Of a stretch of 64,000 bases of DNA, positions 37,217 to 46,292 are shown piece after piece. The notes under the pieces were generated by a model that saw only the letters and a list, made by a program, of their open reading frames with translations, did not search any database and was not told where the DNA came from. A program made the position numbers and the translations under genes. This stretch comes from Nitrososphaerota archaeon (GTDB taxonomy: Archaea; Thermoproteota; Nitrososphaeria; Conexivisphaerales; Conexivisphaeraceae), in the NCBI GenBank assembly GCA_009903775.1, contig WYEM01000081.1, positions 1 through 64,000 on the forward strand. Direction: 5' to 3'. Numbering within the stretch: position 1 is the stretch's first letter; each line of letters opens with the position of its first letter.

Positions 37217-39913
37217 TCATTCGGCGCGGCGCCGGCCGCGGACGAGCGCCACCGCGACCCCGATTATGACTATTACCACAGCAATCGCTATTATGGCGTA
37301 GGATAGCGTGTAGTTCGGCGGGGGCGCGCTCACAGGGAGCGGCGCCAGCGAGACCGCGGCGGATGCTGCGGGCGCTGAGACCGTCACCGACACGTTGGCG
37401 GGCTTGTAGCCCGGCGCGCTGACCGTGGCCGTGTAGGTCCCCAGCGGCACGCTCGGGAACGACGCCATGCCGGAGGAGTTGGTCGTGGCGGTCTGGCCAT
37501 CGACGACCACCGTGGCGCCCGCTATGGGCAGGCCGCTCGGGTTGGTCACCCTGATCACCAGCGGCGCCGAGGTCACCGGGGCGGTCACCGTGAGCCCGCT
37601 GTAGCTGTACCAGACCCTGCCGAGCCCGAACGACCTGTACGTCAGGTTCGCCACCAGCTCATAAGTGCCGGGCTGGAGCCCGGCCGTGGGTATGGAGGCC
37701 GTGTAGGACCCGTTGCCGAGGCTGGTGAGCGGGTACGATGCGACGATCGCGCCTCCGGGCTTCTCCACCTGCACGACCCCGGTGGCGTTCGTTATGGGGA
37801 TGTACCCGGTGGAGCCCGGCGCGACCCCCATGAACGACGTGGACGTCGGGTTGTAGATCTCCTCCTGCACGTTGACCTTGTAGCTGTACGCGGCGCCCTG
37901 GGTCACCGTGGACATCCAGGCCCACCATGCGGACCTGTAGTAGTTCACGTTCCTCGTGAGCACCTGCGTGTTGGTCACCTTGTCCCAGCTCTGGAAGACG
38001 AACGGCCCGCTGCCCACCTCCAAGTTGGGCAGCCAGTACATCCACTCGGGCAGCGACTCCTTCGGGGAGTTCAGGTAACTGCTGAGCCCGGATATCTTGG
38101 AGACGGGGATCGTCGTGTCCATGGCGCCCGTCGCGCTGGCCACGGCGCTCGGGTTGAAGTACTGGAATATGTGCTCGGGCAGCACCGGCACGTCGAGCGT
38201 GTATATGTTCCATATGTTCGTCGAGTTCACGTACAGCTTTATCTCGTATGGGTCGTTCGGGGGTATGTACGTGGCCAGGAGCCCGTAGGGCGGCGTGGAG
38301 GCGCCGGTGAGCGGGGTGGCGGCGCCGGTCAGCCCCTGCAGGTTCCAGTAGTACAGCGAGAAGTTGTAGTCGTAGGCGGTTATCGGCACCCCATCCTGCC
38401 AGGTGGCATTCCTGAAGAAGTCGAGCGTTATTATCTGGCCGTTGACTATCCCGGAGGCGTTGAATGGGTTCCACCAGCCGGGCCCGCTCCCTATGGGCGC
38501 CGTCACGTCGTTCTGCACCGTGTAGGTGGCCATCCAAGGCATCAGGGCACCGCTCGTCACGCCCGTGGGCGGGGTGCCTATCGGGCTGTCGTAGACCTCC
38601 TGCCACACGTCGACCTGCCACACCCAGTTGGTCTCGTAGAGCGGGTCCAGGCTCTTGGGCGCGGAGTGCAGCGCCTCCGTGAACGTGCCCCCGACCGCGC
38701 CGGCCGGATGGACGTTCAGCAGCGTGTAGTAGAGGCCGGTCGCCTCGGCCGGCCCGGTGGTCGGTATGTCCGCGTACCCCTGCCACCCGTTGGACTGGAC
38801 GGCGTACATGTCGGTCCCGTAGTACCATATTATGTAGGGCAGCTGCTGGTAGAATATCTGCTGGACCTTCGATGCGGCCTCCTGGGCGATCGTCGTGTTG
38901 GCGGCGGCCCAGTACAGTATGTCGGTCCAGTAGTCCATGCTCTCGTTATAGAAGTTGCCGAAGTTCACAACGCCCGCCAGCTGGCTGTTGAAGAAGAACC
39001 ACGGCCAGTTGGGCTCCCAGCTCACTATCCAGCCGAACGTGTACATGCCCCAGGTGTCCGTCTGGTTCGCCAGCGTCATGTTGTAGACCGGCGGGGTCGT
39101 GGAGAAGTTGCTCAGCATGGTGCCCGGCGCTATCACCACGGAGGACGCCGGGCCGTAGATGACTGAGGACGCCGTCACGCCGGTGACGGGCTCCAGCGTT
39201 ATCGTCAGGTTTATGGCGGCGGCCGCCTGGGCGAGGGCCTGGGCCGCCTCGGTCCTCAGCGGGTCATCGGACCTGTAGTAGAGGACCGGCGAGAAGGGCT
39301 TGCCGTAGAGTGTCCACTGGCCCGTCTGCGCGTTGTAGGACATGCCGGGGACCTCGAGCAGCTCCTTCATGGCCATCTTTGGATCGTAAGAGTAGGGGTA
39401 CCTTATGCTGGCGTTGTACCAGTTGACGGACGAGAAGGGTTGGGAGTAGAGGGTCGGCTGGTAGAGGTAAGGACCGGCCACGACCGCGACCCCCAAGAGC
39501 TTCTGCATCTCCGCGTAGTTAGTCAGGTAGGCGATCGCCCTCCTGAAGTGGACGTTGCTGTAGGGGTACGTTAGGCAGTTGAACGCTATCCCCTCGAAGC
39601 CGTACGTCAGGGTGGTGTTGGTGTAGAGGTTGGGGTTTGTCTTCGCCGTCACGTAGTCGGAGGGCGACAGGGTCCACTCCATGGCCTGTATGCTCCCGCG
39701 CGAGAGAGCGAGGAACGCCGCGTGATCCGAGGGGTAGACGTAGAATACGACTTTGTCCACCAGCGGCCCATGGGTCCTGACCTGGCTGGGCTGCAGGATC
39801 GTCTGCTGCGGTATTGCGTACTGGGGCGATGACTGCGCGGCGGCGGGCATCGCCCCCGGAAGGAAGGATACCACGAGGATTAGGGCCACCATCAGTGGCA
39901 GCGCTCTTCTCAT
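37217..39913 (-). CDS. Membrane-anchored family 5 extracellular solute-binding protein
   Basis: An 898-residue binding protein for peptides or oligosaccharides. Signal peptide MRRALPLMVALILVVSFLPG; SBP_bac_5 domain (GFEGIAFNC, VHFRRAIAYLTNYAEM and EAASKVQQIFYQQLPYI...); then a carboxypeptidase-regulatory/PEGA-like beta domain (PIAGATVVVDGQTATTNSSG) and a C-terminal helix YAIIAIAVVIVIIGVAVALV with basic stop-transfer. Such anchoring replaces the bacterial lipid anchor. ATG 39913 is chosen since ATTTATTA (minus strand, 39941-39950) sits ~32 nt upstream; ATG 39931 would be too near it. It is the first gene of the importer operon. Confidence 0.9.
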   Translation of the reverse strand: MRRALPLMVALILVVSFLPGAMPAAAQSSPQYAIPQQTILQPSQVRTHGPLVDKVVFYVYPSDHAAFLALSRGSIQAMEWTLSPSDYVTAKTNPNLYTNTTLTYGFEGIAFNCLTYPYSNVHFRRAIAYLTNYAEMQKLLGVAVVAGPYLYQPTLYSQPFSSVNWYNASIRYPYSYDPKMAMKELLEVPGMSYNAQTGQWTLYGKPFSPVLYYRSDDPLRTEAAQALAQAAAAINLTITLEPVTGVTASSVIYGPASSVVIAPGTMLSNFSTTPPVYNMTLANQTDTWGMYTFGWIVSWEPNWPWFFFNSQLAGVVNFGNFYNESMDYWTDILYWAAANTTIAQEAASKVQQIFYQQLPYIIWYYGTDMYAVQSNGWQGYADIPTTGPAEATGLYYTLLNVHPAGAVGGTFTEALHSAPKSLDPLYETNWVWQVDVWQEVYDSPIGTPPTGVTSGALMPWMATYTVQNDVTAPIGSGPGWWNPFNASGIVNGQIITLDFFRNATWQDGVPITAYDYNFSLYYWNLQGLTGAATPLTGASTPPYGLLATYIPPNDPYEIKLYVNSTNIWNIYTLDVPVLPEHIFQYFNPSAVASATGAMDTTIPVSKISGLSSYLNSPKESLPEWMYWLPNLEVGSGPFVFQSWDKVTNTQVLTRNVNYYRSAWWAWMSTVTQGAAYSYKVNVQEEIYNPTSTSFMGVAPGSTGYIPITNATGVVQVEKPGGAIVASYPLTSLGNGSYTASIPTAGLQPGTYELVANLTYRSFGLGRVWYSYSGLTVTAPVTSAPLVIRVTNPSGLPIAGATVVVDGQTATTNSSGMASFPSVPLGTYTATVSAPGYKPANVSVTVSAPAASAAVSLAPLPVSAPPPNYTLSYAIIAIAVVIVIIGVAVALVRGRRRAE

Positions 39914-39984
39914 CTCGACGGCACTTAACATACTTCTGCCTAATAAATCTATGCATAAGTTGTATTTAGATAGAAATAATATCC

Positions 39985-41175
39985 TTAAGGCACGCGTGAG
40001 CGCAAACTGGAGTTCCACCTGTAGAGCGATGGTATGAACATTAGCGATATAGCGCCGAAAGCCGCGTAAATCCACATCAGGTATGAGACCCCGGTCAGCG
40101 CCATGAGCGGGCCACCGATCAGCGCGCCTATCGAGCCGCCGACCATGTTGCCGACTCCCCACACCAGCGCGTTCGCGCGGGACAGGTTCTCCTCGCCCAC
40201 CATCTGGCCGACGTAGCCCAGGAGCACGGGGAACCCGCTCATCGCGAAGAACGAGTAAACGGCGAAGAGCGCCAGCGATGCTGGCTCGTTGCCCACGTAG
40301 AGGAATGCCGGGAAGATCGCCGTCGGCACCACCGTCGTGATCAATACTATTGGGAAGCCGCCGTACTTCGACGTGAGGCGCCCGAAGAGCGGTTGGCCCG
40401 CGATTGCGGTCGCATAGCTCACCGTGAGGATCGCGCCCATGAGGACGTCCGAGCGATAGACGTGCACCAGGTAAGTGGGCACGTATGTGAGCACGCCTGT
40501 GAAGAATATCGATCTGACGAACACCATGGCCACGAGCGGAAGCACCGCCGCCAGGGGGATGGGCGACCGCGCGGGATGCGCTTCACCGGTCGCCGCGCGG
40601 GGCGCGAACTTCGTCCCCCTGAGCATGGCCGCTATCGCGGCGACTATCACGGCGTTGTAGGCCGCCACCGATAGGAGGCCCAGGGATGGGCCCAGGGATA
40701 CTATGAGGAACACGAGCACCGATGGGAAGATCGCCCTGCCCAGGGATCCCAGTGATCCGTTGAGCCCGAGAACCTTGGGCGCGTCATCCCGGTACTCCAG
40801 CTGCAGCATGGCGCCGCCGAGTTGGTGGTAAAACGCGAGCCCGGAGCCCAGGAGGGCCGAGGATGCCACTATCAGCGGCAGCGCAAACCTGGGGAACGCG
40901 AAGCTGGCCGAGTAGAGGGCCGAGGACAGCACCAGCAATGAGAGCCCCGCGATCATCAGGCGGCCGTGGTCCCCCCTCCTGTCGGCCGCTGATCCTATCG
41001 GCGTGCTCAGGAGCCCCGAGAGGAGCGAGATGGCGGCCGCCAGCACCCCCAACACCACCGGGTTGATCCCCATCCTCGTGTAGTACACTATGAGCACGGA
41101 GAACATCACCAGGAAGCCATCGTTCACGAAGTGCCCCGCGGACGACGCCACCAATATCTTGATCCTTTCATTCAT
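39985..41175 (-). CDS. MFS transporter 1
   Basis: A 396-residue, 12-helix major facilitator. The A-loop-type signature STPIGSAADRRGDHGRLMI follows helix 2 and a second copy, GQPLFGRLTSKYGGFPIVL, follows helix 8. The substrate cannot be told. ATG 41175 is ~27 nt after CTTAAATA (minus strand, 41200-41208), leaderless. It sits directly upstream of the ABC importer operon with 72 nt between, though that operon has its own promoter. Confidence 0.82.
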   Translation of the reverse strand: MNERIKILVASSAGHFVNDGFLVMFSVLIVYYTRMGINPVVLGVLAAAISLLSGLLSTPIGSAADRRGDHGRLMIAGLSLLVLSSALYSASFAFPRFALPLIVASSALLGSGLAFYHQLGGAMLQLEYRDDAPKVLGLNGSLGSLGRAIFPSVLVFLIVSLGPSLGLLSVAAYNAVIVAAIAAMLRGTKFAPRAATGEAHPARSPIPLAAVLPLVAMVFVRSIFFTGVLTYVPTYLVHVYRSDVLMGAILTVSYATAIAGQPLFGRLTSKYGGFPIVLITTVVPTAIFPAFLYVGNEPASLALFAVYSFFAMSGFPVLLGYVGQMVGEENLSRANALVWGVGNMVGGSIGALIGGPLMALTGVSYLMWIYAAFGAISLMFIPSLYRWNSSLRSRVP

Positions 41176-41407
41176 GAGCGCGCCATCTGAGCTACATTAT
41201 TTAAGTATATTGCGCGAATTTTGCGCCATTTTATGGCCGAAATACCGTGAAAAATTCCAATCGCTGTATGGGTAAATAAGTTATTCTTGGGCCCCGGGAG
41301 ACGGGCTTCCGGCGAGTAGTAATGCTTGCCCGGCGCTTCAGCGCCGGCCCGTTCGAACGCGCGGGAATTACGCGCCGTCGGCGCCTGACCCCCTCCCCGA
41401 AGGGCTA

Positions 41408-41428
41408 GGGTCGCCGTTCACTTTATCA
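41408..41428. repeat. 21-bp direct repeat with upstream hairpin, copy 1 (IS200/IS605-end-like)
   Basis: These 21 bases (core GTCGCCGTTCACTTTATCA) recur exactly at 45504-45524 in the same orientation. Both are preceded by an imperfect CCCCTCCC...GGG hairpin, the form of an IS200/IS605 right end. The repeat contains the stop codon of MFS transporter 2. The bases to the left (41176-41400) hold no gene but have another perfect stem-loop, CCGGCGCTTCAGCGCCGG. Confidence 0.7.
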
Positions 41429-42865
41429 TGCGCGCCCATCGGCGCGCGACTGGAAGTAATGTCTCCCCCTGACGAGGGACATAGCGGCCGACGCGATCAG
41501 CAGCGCCACCGATATCCTGAACGCGAACTCCTGGCCCCTCAGGTAGGCGAGCGCCATCGCCGATGGGAGCCTGCCGCTGAGCGTCCCTATGAACAGCTCG
41601 TACACGATGTACGCCGGCAGGACCGATGTCGCGGCTGTGAGCGCCATTATGAAGCTCAGGACCATGCCCGTGTTCCTCATCATGTTCATGACCCCGGAGG
41701 CGACGCCGTAGCGCCGCGGGGGGGAGGAGGACATTATCGCGCTCGTGTTCGCGGGCCAGAACATCCCGCCGCCCGCGCCGTAGATCGCCTCGAGCGCCGC
41801 CACGTGCAGGAGGGGCGTCGAGGGGGTTATCCCGCTCAGCATGTAGAGGGCCGCGGCCTGTACGAGCAGGCCGGCGGTGGCCACCACCCTGGCGCCCACG
41901 CGGTCGCTCAGCCGCCCGGCGTAGGGTCCTATGGACATCGACATTATCGACATCGGCAGCAGCAGATACGCCGCCGTCAGTATTGGGACCCCAGCTATCC
42001 CCTCGAAGTAGAACATCAGGAGGAAGTTCACCGCGAACAGCGCGAGCGACTGCAACATAGCAACGGCGACGGAGAACGAGAATATGCGGTTCCCGAATAG
42101 CGAGAAGTCGACTATCGGGTCGGCGCTGAACATGGCCTCCCAGACCGCGAACGACGCGAAGAGCGCGAGCGACGCCGCCACGAAGGCGTATACGTACGGA
42201 TCGGACCACGAGTAGAGGAGCCCCCATGTGAACGCCAGCAGCAGGGACAGCAGGCCCGCTGTGAACGTCCCGGCGCCCACGAGGTCGAAGCTCTCGCCCC
42301 CGCCCGCCCTCGAATCGGGCATTATCGCCCTGTACGCCCACAGCGTGCCGAAGATCCCTATGGGCACGTTTATCAGGAATATCGCCCTCCATGTGGTGTA
42401 CGTTATTATCAGGCCCCCGAGGACTATCCCCAGGACGGAGCCGGCCCCCCATACTATTGAGTTCATGCCGAACGCCTTGCCCCTCTCCTGGGGCGGGAAT
42501 GCCTGCGAGATCAGCGCGAACGAGTTGGCCGTGAGCAGCGCCGCGCCCATTCCCTGTATGGCCCTGAACGCGACGAGCGAGGGCCCGTTGGGCGCGAGCC
42601 CCGAGAGCGCCGACCCTATTATGAAAACTATGAAGCCCGCGTTGTACATGCGCTTCCTCCCGTACATGTCACCCATCCGTCCCAGGCTGAGCACGAGCGC
42701 GGTGTTCACGAGGAGGTACGCGACGACCACCCAGACCATCGTTATGTAGTCCGTGTGAAGGTCCTCGGCGATCGGAAGTATGGCGAGCACGACTATTGAG
42801 CCATCGATGGCCGACATCAGGCTGCCGACCATGGTGACGGACCATACCCTCCACTTGTACTCCAT
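41426..42865 (-). CDS. MFS transporter 2 (DHA2/EmrB-like, 14 helices)
   Basis: A 479-residue drug/proton antiporter-like protein. The motif A region LGRMGDMYGRKRMYNAGFI and motif C-like GAGSVLGIVLGGLIITY, plus 14 predicted helices, fit the DHA2 family. ATG 42865 is ~26 nt after GTAAATTTCC (minus strand, 42885-42895), so it has its own leaderless promoter even though its frame is open upstream into the preceding unknown gene. Its stop lies inside a 21-bp repeat, suggesting it arrived with or was trimmed by a mobile element. Confidence 0.85.
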   Translation of the reverse strand: MEYKWRVWSVTMVGSLMSAIDGSIVVLAILPIAEDLHTDYITMVWVVVAYLLVNTALVLSLGRMGDMYGRKRMYNAGFIVFIIGSALSGLAPNGPSLVAFRAIQGMGAALLTANSFALISQAFPPQERGKAFGMNSIVWGAGSVLGIVLGGLIITYTTWRAIFLINVPIGIFGTLWAYRAIMPDSRAGGGESFDLVGAGTFTAGLLSLLLAFTWGLLYSWSDPYVYAFVAASLALFASFAVWEAMFSADPIVDFSLFGNRIFSFSVAVAMLQSLALFAVNFLLMFYFEGIAGVPILTAAYLLLPMSIMSMSIGPYAGRLSDRVGARVVATAGLLVQAAALYMLSGITPSTPLLHVAALEAIYGAGGGMFWPANTSAIMSSSPPRRYGVASGVMNMMRNTGMVLSFIMALTAATSVLPAYIVYELFIGTLSGRLPSAMALAYLRGQEFAFRISVALLIASAAMSLVRGRHYFQSRADGRA

Positions 42866-42944
42866 GGACGGTGCCCGATGAGTAGGAAATTTACGCCTTC
42901 CGCGGGGCCCGCGGGGGGCGGGGCGTTGCCAGCGATGTCGCCCT

Positions 42945-43505
42945 CTAGCCACGCGCGCCGCGAGCTCCGCCACGAGGTCCGGTACCTGCTCCGGCGCTAT
43001 CACGTCCTCGTGGCCGGGCCTCTCGACGCTGGACAGATAGATGCCGTACTCCTCGAAGTCGTCGCCTACCCTGTCGCCGAACGGCGATATTATCATGTAC
43101 TCGTCGAGCGATCTGAAGATCCTCAAGAGGAACCCGTCGACGAGGCCGACCTCGTCGCACGCCGGGGGGGGCCGCGCTGTATGCGATGGAGTTGACCGAC
43201 GCGATGGGCAGCGACCTCCCGAGCGCCCCCACGATGCCGCGTTCCACTTCGGCGAGCTCCGCCGCGAGGCCCCTTGGGGAGCCCCCTGGCGGGTTGATCG
43301 CGACGATCTCGACGCCCAACCTCCCCAGGGAGCGCCCCAGCCCGCCGAACGTCCTCCTCCAGGCCTCCTCCGGCGTCCTGGGCGGCGGAAAGTGCATCAC
43401 GCCCCTGGGCGAGTAGCTGAAGAGCTCCATGAGGAACCTCGGCGAGCATCTCGCCATGGACGTGTATCCCAGGCCCGGGACGGATATCACAGCGCCCCTC
43501 CTCAT
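42945..43505 (-). pseudogene. Unknown protein gene with frameshift at a G8 run
   Basis: From ATG 43505 (ATGA overlap with thioredoxin) ~105 residues read VISVPGLGYTSMARCSPRF through VNSIAYSAAPP. At the homopolymer of eight G (plus strand 43164-43171) the frame is lost; removing one base restores CDEVGLVDGFLLRIFRSLDE to VPDLVAELAARVA, which has coding character. The TAG at 42945-42947 terminates the first frame but is out of frame for the second half. The combined ~190-residue protein has no family I recognise. It may be a real slippage site, a decayed gene, or a sequencing error. Confidence 0.55.
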
Positions 43506-43837
43506 TCGCCGGTCACCAGCTCGTCCAGCATCGACTTCAGGGTCCTCCAGTCCGGGACGCCGGGCACCCTGTAGACCAGCTTCCCCTTCCTCCACGCGAG
43601 GAGCGTCGGGAGCCCGTAGATCTCCAGCCTCTCCTGGAACTCCGGGTACGCCTGCACGTTGAGCCTGGCGAACGCCACCTCGGGATACTTGGGCGCCAGA
43701 TCCCTGAGCATCGCCCCCAGTATATGGCACGGCGCACACCACGGGGCCCAGCAGTCGAGCACCACGTAGCTCCGGTTCCTGACGAGGTCGCTGAGGCCGT
43801 CCGGATCAACGCATGCGACCGCGCCCTGCGCCGACAT
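43502..43837 (-). CDS. Thioredoxin
   Basis: A 111-residue thiol-disulfide oxidoreductase: VVLDCWAPWCAPCHILGAML holds the WCxPC active site (WCAPC), followed by YPEVAFARLNVQAYPEFQER and the cis-Pro region YGLPTLLAWRKGKLV. The ATG at 43837 is ~27 nt after GTATAAAG (plus-strand reading, 43864-43871; minus-strand CTTTATAC). It is cotranscribed with the frameshifted unknown gene, to which it is joined by an ATGA overlap. Confidence 0.9.
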   Translation of the reverse strand: MSAQGAVACVDPDGLSDLVRNRSYVVLDCWAPWCAPCHILGAMLRDLAPKYPEVAFARLNVQAYPEFQERLEIYGLPTLLAWRKGKLVYRVPGVPDWRTLKSMLDELVTGE

Positions 43838-44038
43838 TGAAGCCCGGCCCGCGCGCCCGCCCGGTATAAAGCTTACCAAAAGTTCCATGCCCGGCTATGC
43901 GAATGATGATCGGGGCCGGGCGCCACCGCGGGATCTCACCGCTTCCGGCCCCCCACAATCCCTGTAAACATCTCATATCTATTCCGCGGAAAATGTATAA
44001 AATTATGATTAAAAATTCGAGAATTCTCATCGCAAAAT

Positions 44039-45391
44039 TCACTGGATGTCGTGCCCCGAGAGGCTCCTTCCGCCGGTCTCGAATCCCTCGAACCACCAGA
44101 CGCCGGCGAGCATCGTTGACAGCGCGAATATCGCGGCAACGGAGGCCGCCGCCACGTTGAATGGCGGCACGACGAGCGTGAGCACCCCCGTTATGGCGCC
44201 GGCGGTTATCCAGACGACCGCCCTGACAATCGATATCAGCCTGCCCCTCGTGTGGGTGGGGAACAGCTCGGGCTCCAGGACTGCCCTGGATGCCCACGTG
44301 AGCTCGACCGGCAGGAATTGCATCGCCATCATGGCCAGCAGGATCAGCCCGGCGGTGCTCCCCGTGACGGCGCGGTATGCCCACAGAACCATCCAGAGCG
44401 CCAGCTGCATCCCGAAGGAGAGGACGGCGAGCGTCTTCCTCCTCATCCTCTCCACGAAGAGAATCCCGAACACTATCCCCACTATGACCATCGCCAGCCC
44501 GCCGATTATCGGGACCACCTCGGCGACGCCCTGCGAGAAATAGGAGTACGCGACGCCGTAGGTTATGTAGACGAAACCCACGTCCTGGGATATCCCGAGC
44601 ACCACCAGCAACAGCAGCCTGAGCCAGAGGCCGCCCCTAGGCTCGACGGGCTCCGCCCCTCCATCTATCTCCCGCCAGGCCGACTCCACGTCCATCCCGG
44701 CCCTCCCGGAGATCGCGCTCCAGGGGAGCGACTCCCGGACCGCGAGCAGCGCCACTATGAGCGCGGCCAAGGGGGCCATGAAGAGCATCGTTACAGCCAC
44801 CGTGTTCATGAGGCCGGCGAGCCCCAGGAAGAACGGTATGAACGTTATCGCCACGCCGAGGTTCCCGAAGTTCTGCACTATCACCAGGAGGTTCCCGCGC
44901 CACCTGGCCGGCACCGCCTCCGCCAGCATCGCCAGGATGGGGCTCTCGAGCCCTATGGCCGCCATGCCCACGAGGACGAACGATGCAATCAGGAGCCCCA
45001 GCATCTGTGCCCAGAGGGAGTAGACCAGATAGAGCGCCACCCCCACGACTATGAGGGCGGCGGTCGCTATGAACGAGTTCCTCCTCCCCATGGAGTCGGC
45101 CATCCAGCCGGCGAGGAGCGCGCCGAATCCGCCCGCCACATAAGGCAGGCTGTACGCCAGGAACGCGAGGCTGGAGGGTAGAACCCCGCTGATGGCGCTG
45201 ACGGGGCCGTAGCTCTCGGCCACCCCGTAGACCAGCATCCCCAGGGAAAGCGCGGTTATTATAGCCCACGGTATGCGAGATGAGGATGCGTTGGACGAGC
45301 CAGCGGGCGGCGCTGCAGATCCGCCCATCGCTGAATCGCCCGATTCTAATTTACCGGTTTTCTGATGCGCATCTGCGCTATCGCTATGCAA
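44039..45391 (-). CDS. MFS transporter 3 (sugar-porter/SP-like)
   Basis: A 450-residue, 12-helix transporter with LLAGWMADSMGRRNSFIATA after helix 2 and an ELFPTHTRGRLISIVRAVVW segment (PxxxRG-like) in the second half, typical of sugar/organic acid porters. The first ~35 residues are polar. TTG 45391 lies ~30 nt after ATATTTATAT (minus strand, 45419-45428), a strong TATA; ATG 45328 is an alternative start. It is the outermost gene of the block between the two 21-bp repeats. Confidence 0.82.
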   Translation of the reverse strand: MHSDSADAHQKTGKLESGDSAMGGSAAPPAGSSNASSSRIPWAIITALSLGMLVYGVAESYGPVSAISGVLPSSLAFLAYSLPYVAGGFGALLAGWMADSMGRRNSFIATAALIVVGVALYLVYSLWAQMLGLLIASFVLVGMAAIGLESPILAMLAEAVPARWRGNLLVIVQNFGNLGVAITFIPFFLGLAGLMNTVAVTMLFMAPLAALIVALLAVRESLPWSAISGRAGMDVESAWREIDGGAEPVEPRGGLWLRLLLLVVLGISQDVGFVYITYGVAYSYFSQGVAEVVPIIGGLAMVIVGIVFGILFVERMRRKTLAVLSFGMQLALWMVLWAYRAVTGSTAGLILLAMMAMQFLPVELTWASRAVLEPELFPTHTRGRLISIVRAVVWITAGAITGVLTLVVPPFNVAAASVAAIFALSTMLAGVWWFEGFETGGRSLSGHDIQ

Positions 45392-45503
45392 CTCTTGTCC
45401 AAACCCCGCTGACTGTCCATATAAATATTGCCGGTATTATTGCGTAATAATTTATACATATCATATATCCGATGCCTGAACCCCTCCCAGCCCTGAAGGA
45501 TGG

Positions 45504-45524
45504 GGGTCGCCGTTCACTTTATCA
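45504..45524. repeat. 21-bp direct repeat with upstream hairpin, copy 2
   Basis: Exact copy of 41408-41428, preceded by CCCCTCCCAGCCCTGAAGGATGGGGG-type imperfect hairpin. Together the two repeats bracket a 4.1-kb block: MFS 2, the frameshifted unknown gene, thioredoxin and MFS 3. Confidence 0.7.
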
Positions 45525-45779
45525 CGGGACTTTCTGCGACAGGGGCAGGGCCCATATGCCCTCACCACCCTGAAGAGGAGGCTAGGATAACATCCCCGCA
45601 TTGTATGGCCGAATCCGTTCCTCCACATATTACGATGGCTGAGGTTCCAGGAAGGGTGGGGGCGCGTGCCGCCGGAGACGATGGCTGTCCCGGGATGATC
45701 GCCCTATTTGACCCGCGCACGAAGCCCCCCTCATTTAATAAGGCATAGATCCCGGAGAGATATGGGGATGAGGAGAGGT

Positions 45780-46245
45780 GGTTTGCCGAGGCGACGATGA
45801 GGTCTCTTTCCGACTCCGACCCTTATTGCTATCGCTGGGCGGCACCGGGGCTATGTTTACCGCCAATCCCTCCCGCCCGAAGGGAAAGGGGATTGCCGCC
45901 GCGCCTCCGCCATGAGGCCCCCCGTTCGAGTTCCTCCCCATACCCGAGGAACCTGTCGTAGGGTATGCCAGATTAGTTGAAGGCATTCGTGAAATCGTGT
46001 CTAAGGCTAGCACGATGCCCGTCGCGCCGGCATGCCGGGCTCGAGCGGCGCCGTGAGGTATAGCGCGAACGGCTCGGCCGAATACGTTACTCCGGTATAC
46101 CCAACTGCAAGCGTCAAGCACGCGGCAACCCGCAGCGGGAGGCAGGGATGCGTCGCAGTCGCGGTCAGCGGCCCAGCCGCACCCGTGACGGATGAAGGCG
46201 TGGTCGGAGAGCCTCATCCCCCCCTCGCGGGAGAGGTCTTCCGCC
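45780..46245 (-). pseudogene. Decayed second copy of the wHTH + membrane protein pair
   Basis: In one minus-strand frame near 45905-45975 the sequence reads SGIPYDRFLGYGEELERG, matching SGVPYDRFLRFLGELESRG of the intact regulator at 31.0-31.4 kb. Near 46065-46130 another frame reads LRVAACLTLAVGYTGVTYSA, matching LQLIAYLILAVGYTEVVYSA of the intact membrane protein. Order and strand are the same as in the intact pair, but the distance between the landmarks has shrunk from ~475 to ~130 bp and stops and frameshifts interrupt both. It fills most of the ~770-bp gap before MFS 4. Confidence 0.75.
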
Positions 46246-46292
46246 CCCAACCCCCTTCATCTGTTAAATATTGGTATGCACTATGCGCGGCG

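Noticed and set aside
41250-41400. CRISPR or tandem repeat around the stem-loops before MFS 1
   Set aside because: There are single hairpins only; no regularly spaced repeats.
45735-46250. Intact 171-residue minus-strand protein in the relic region
   Set aside because: The homology to the intact regulator and membrane protein lies in other frames, so this open frame is accidental.
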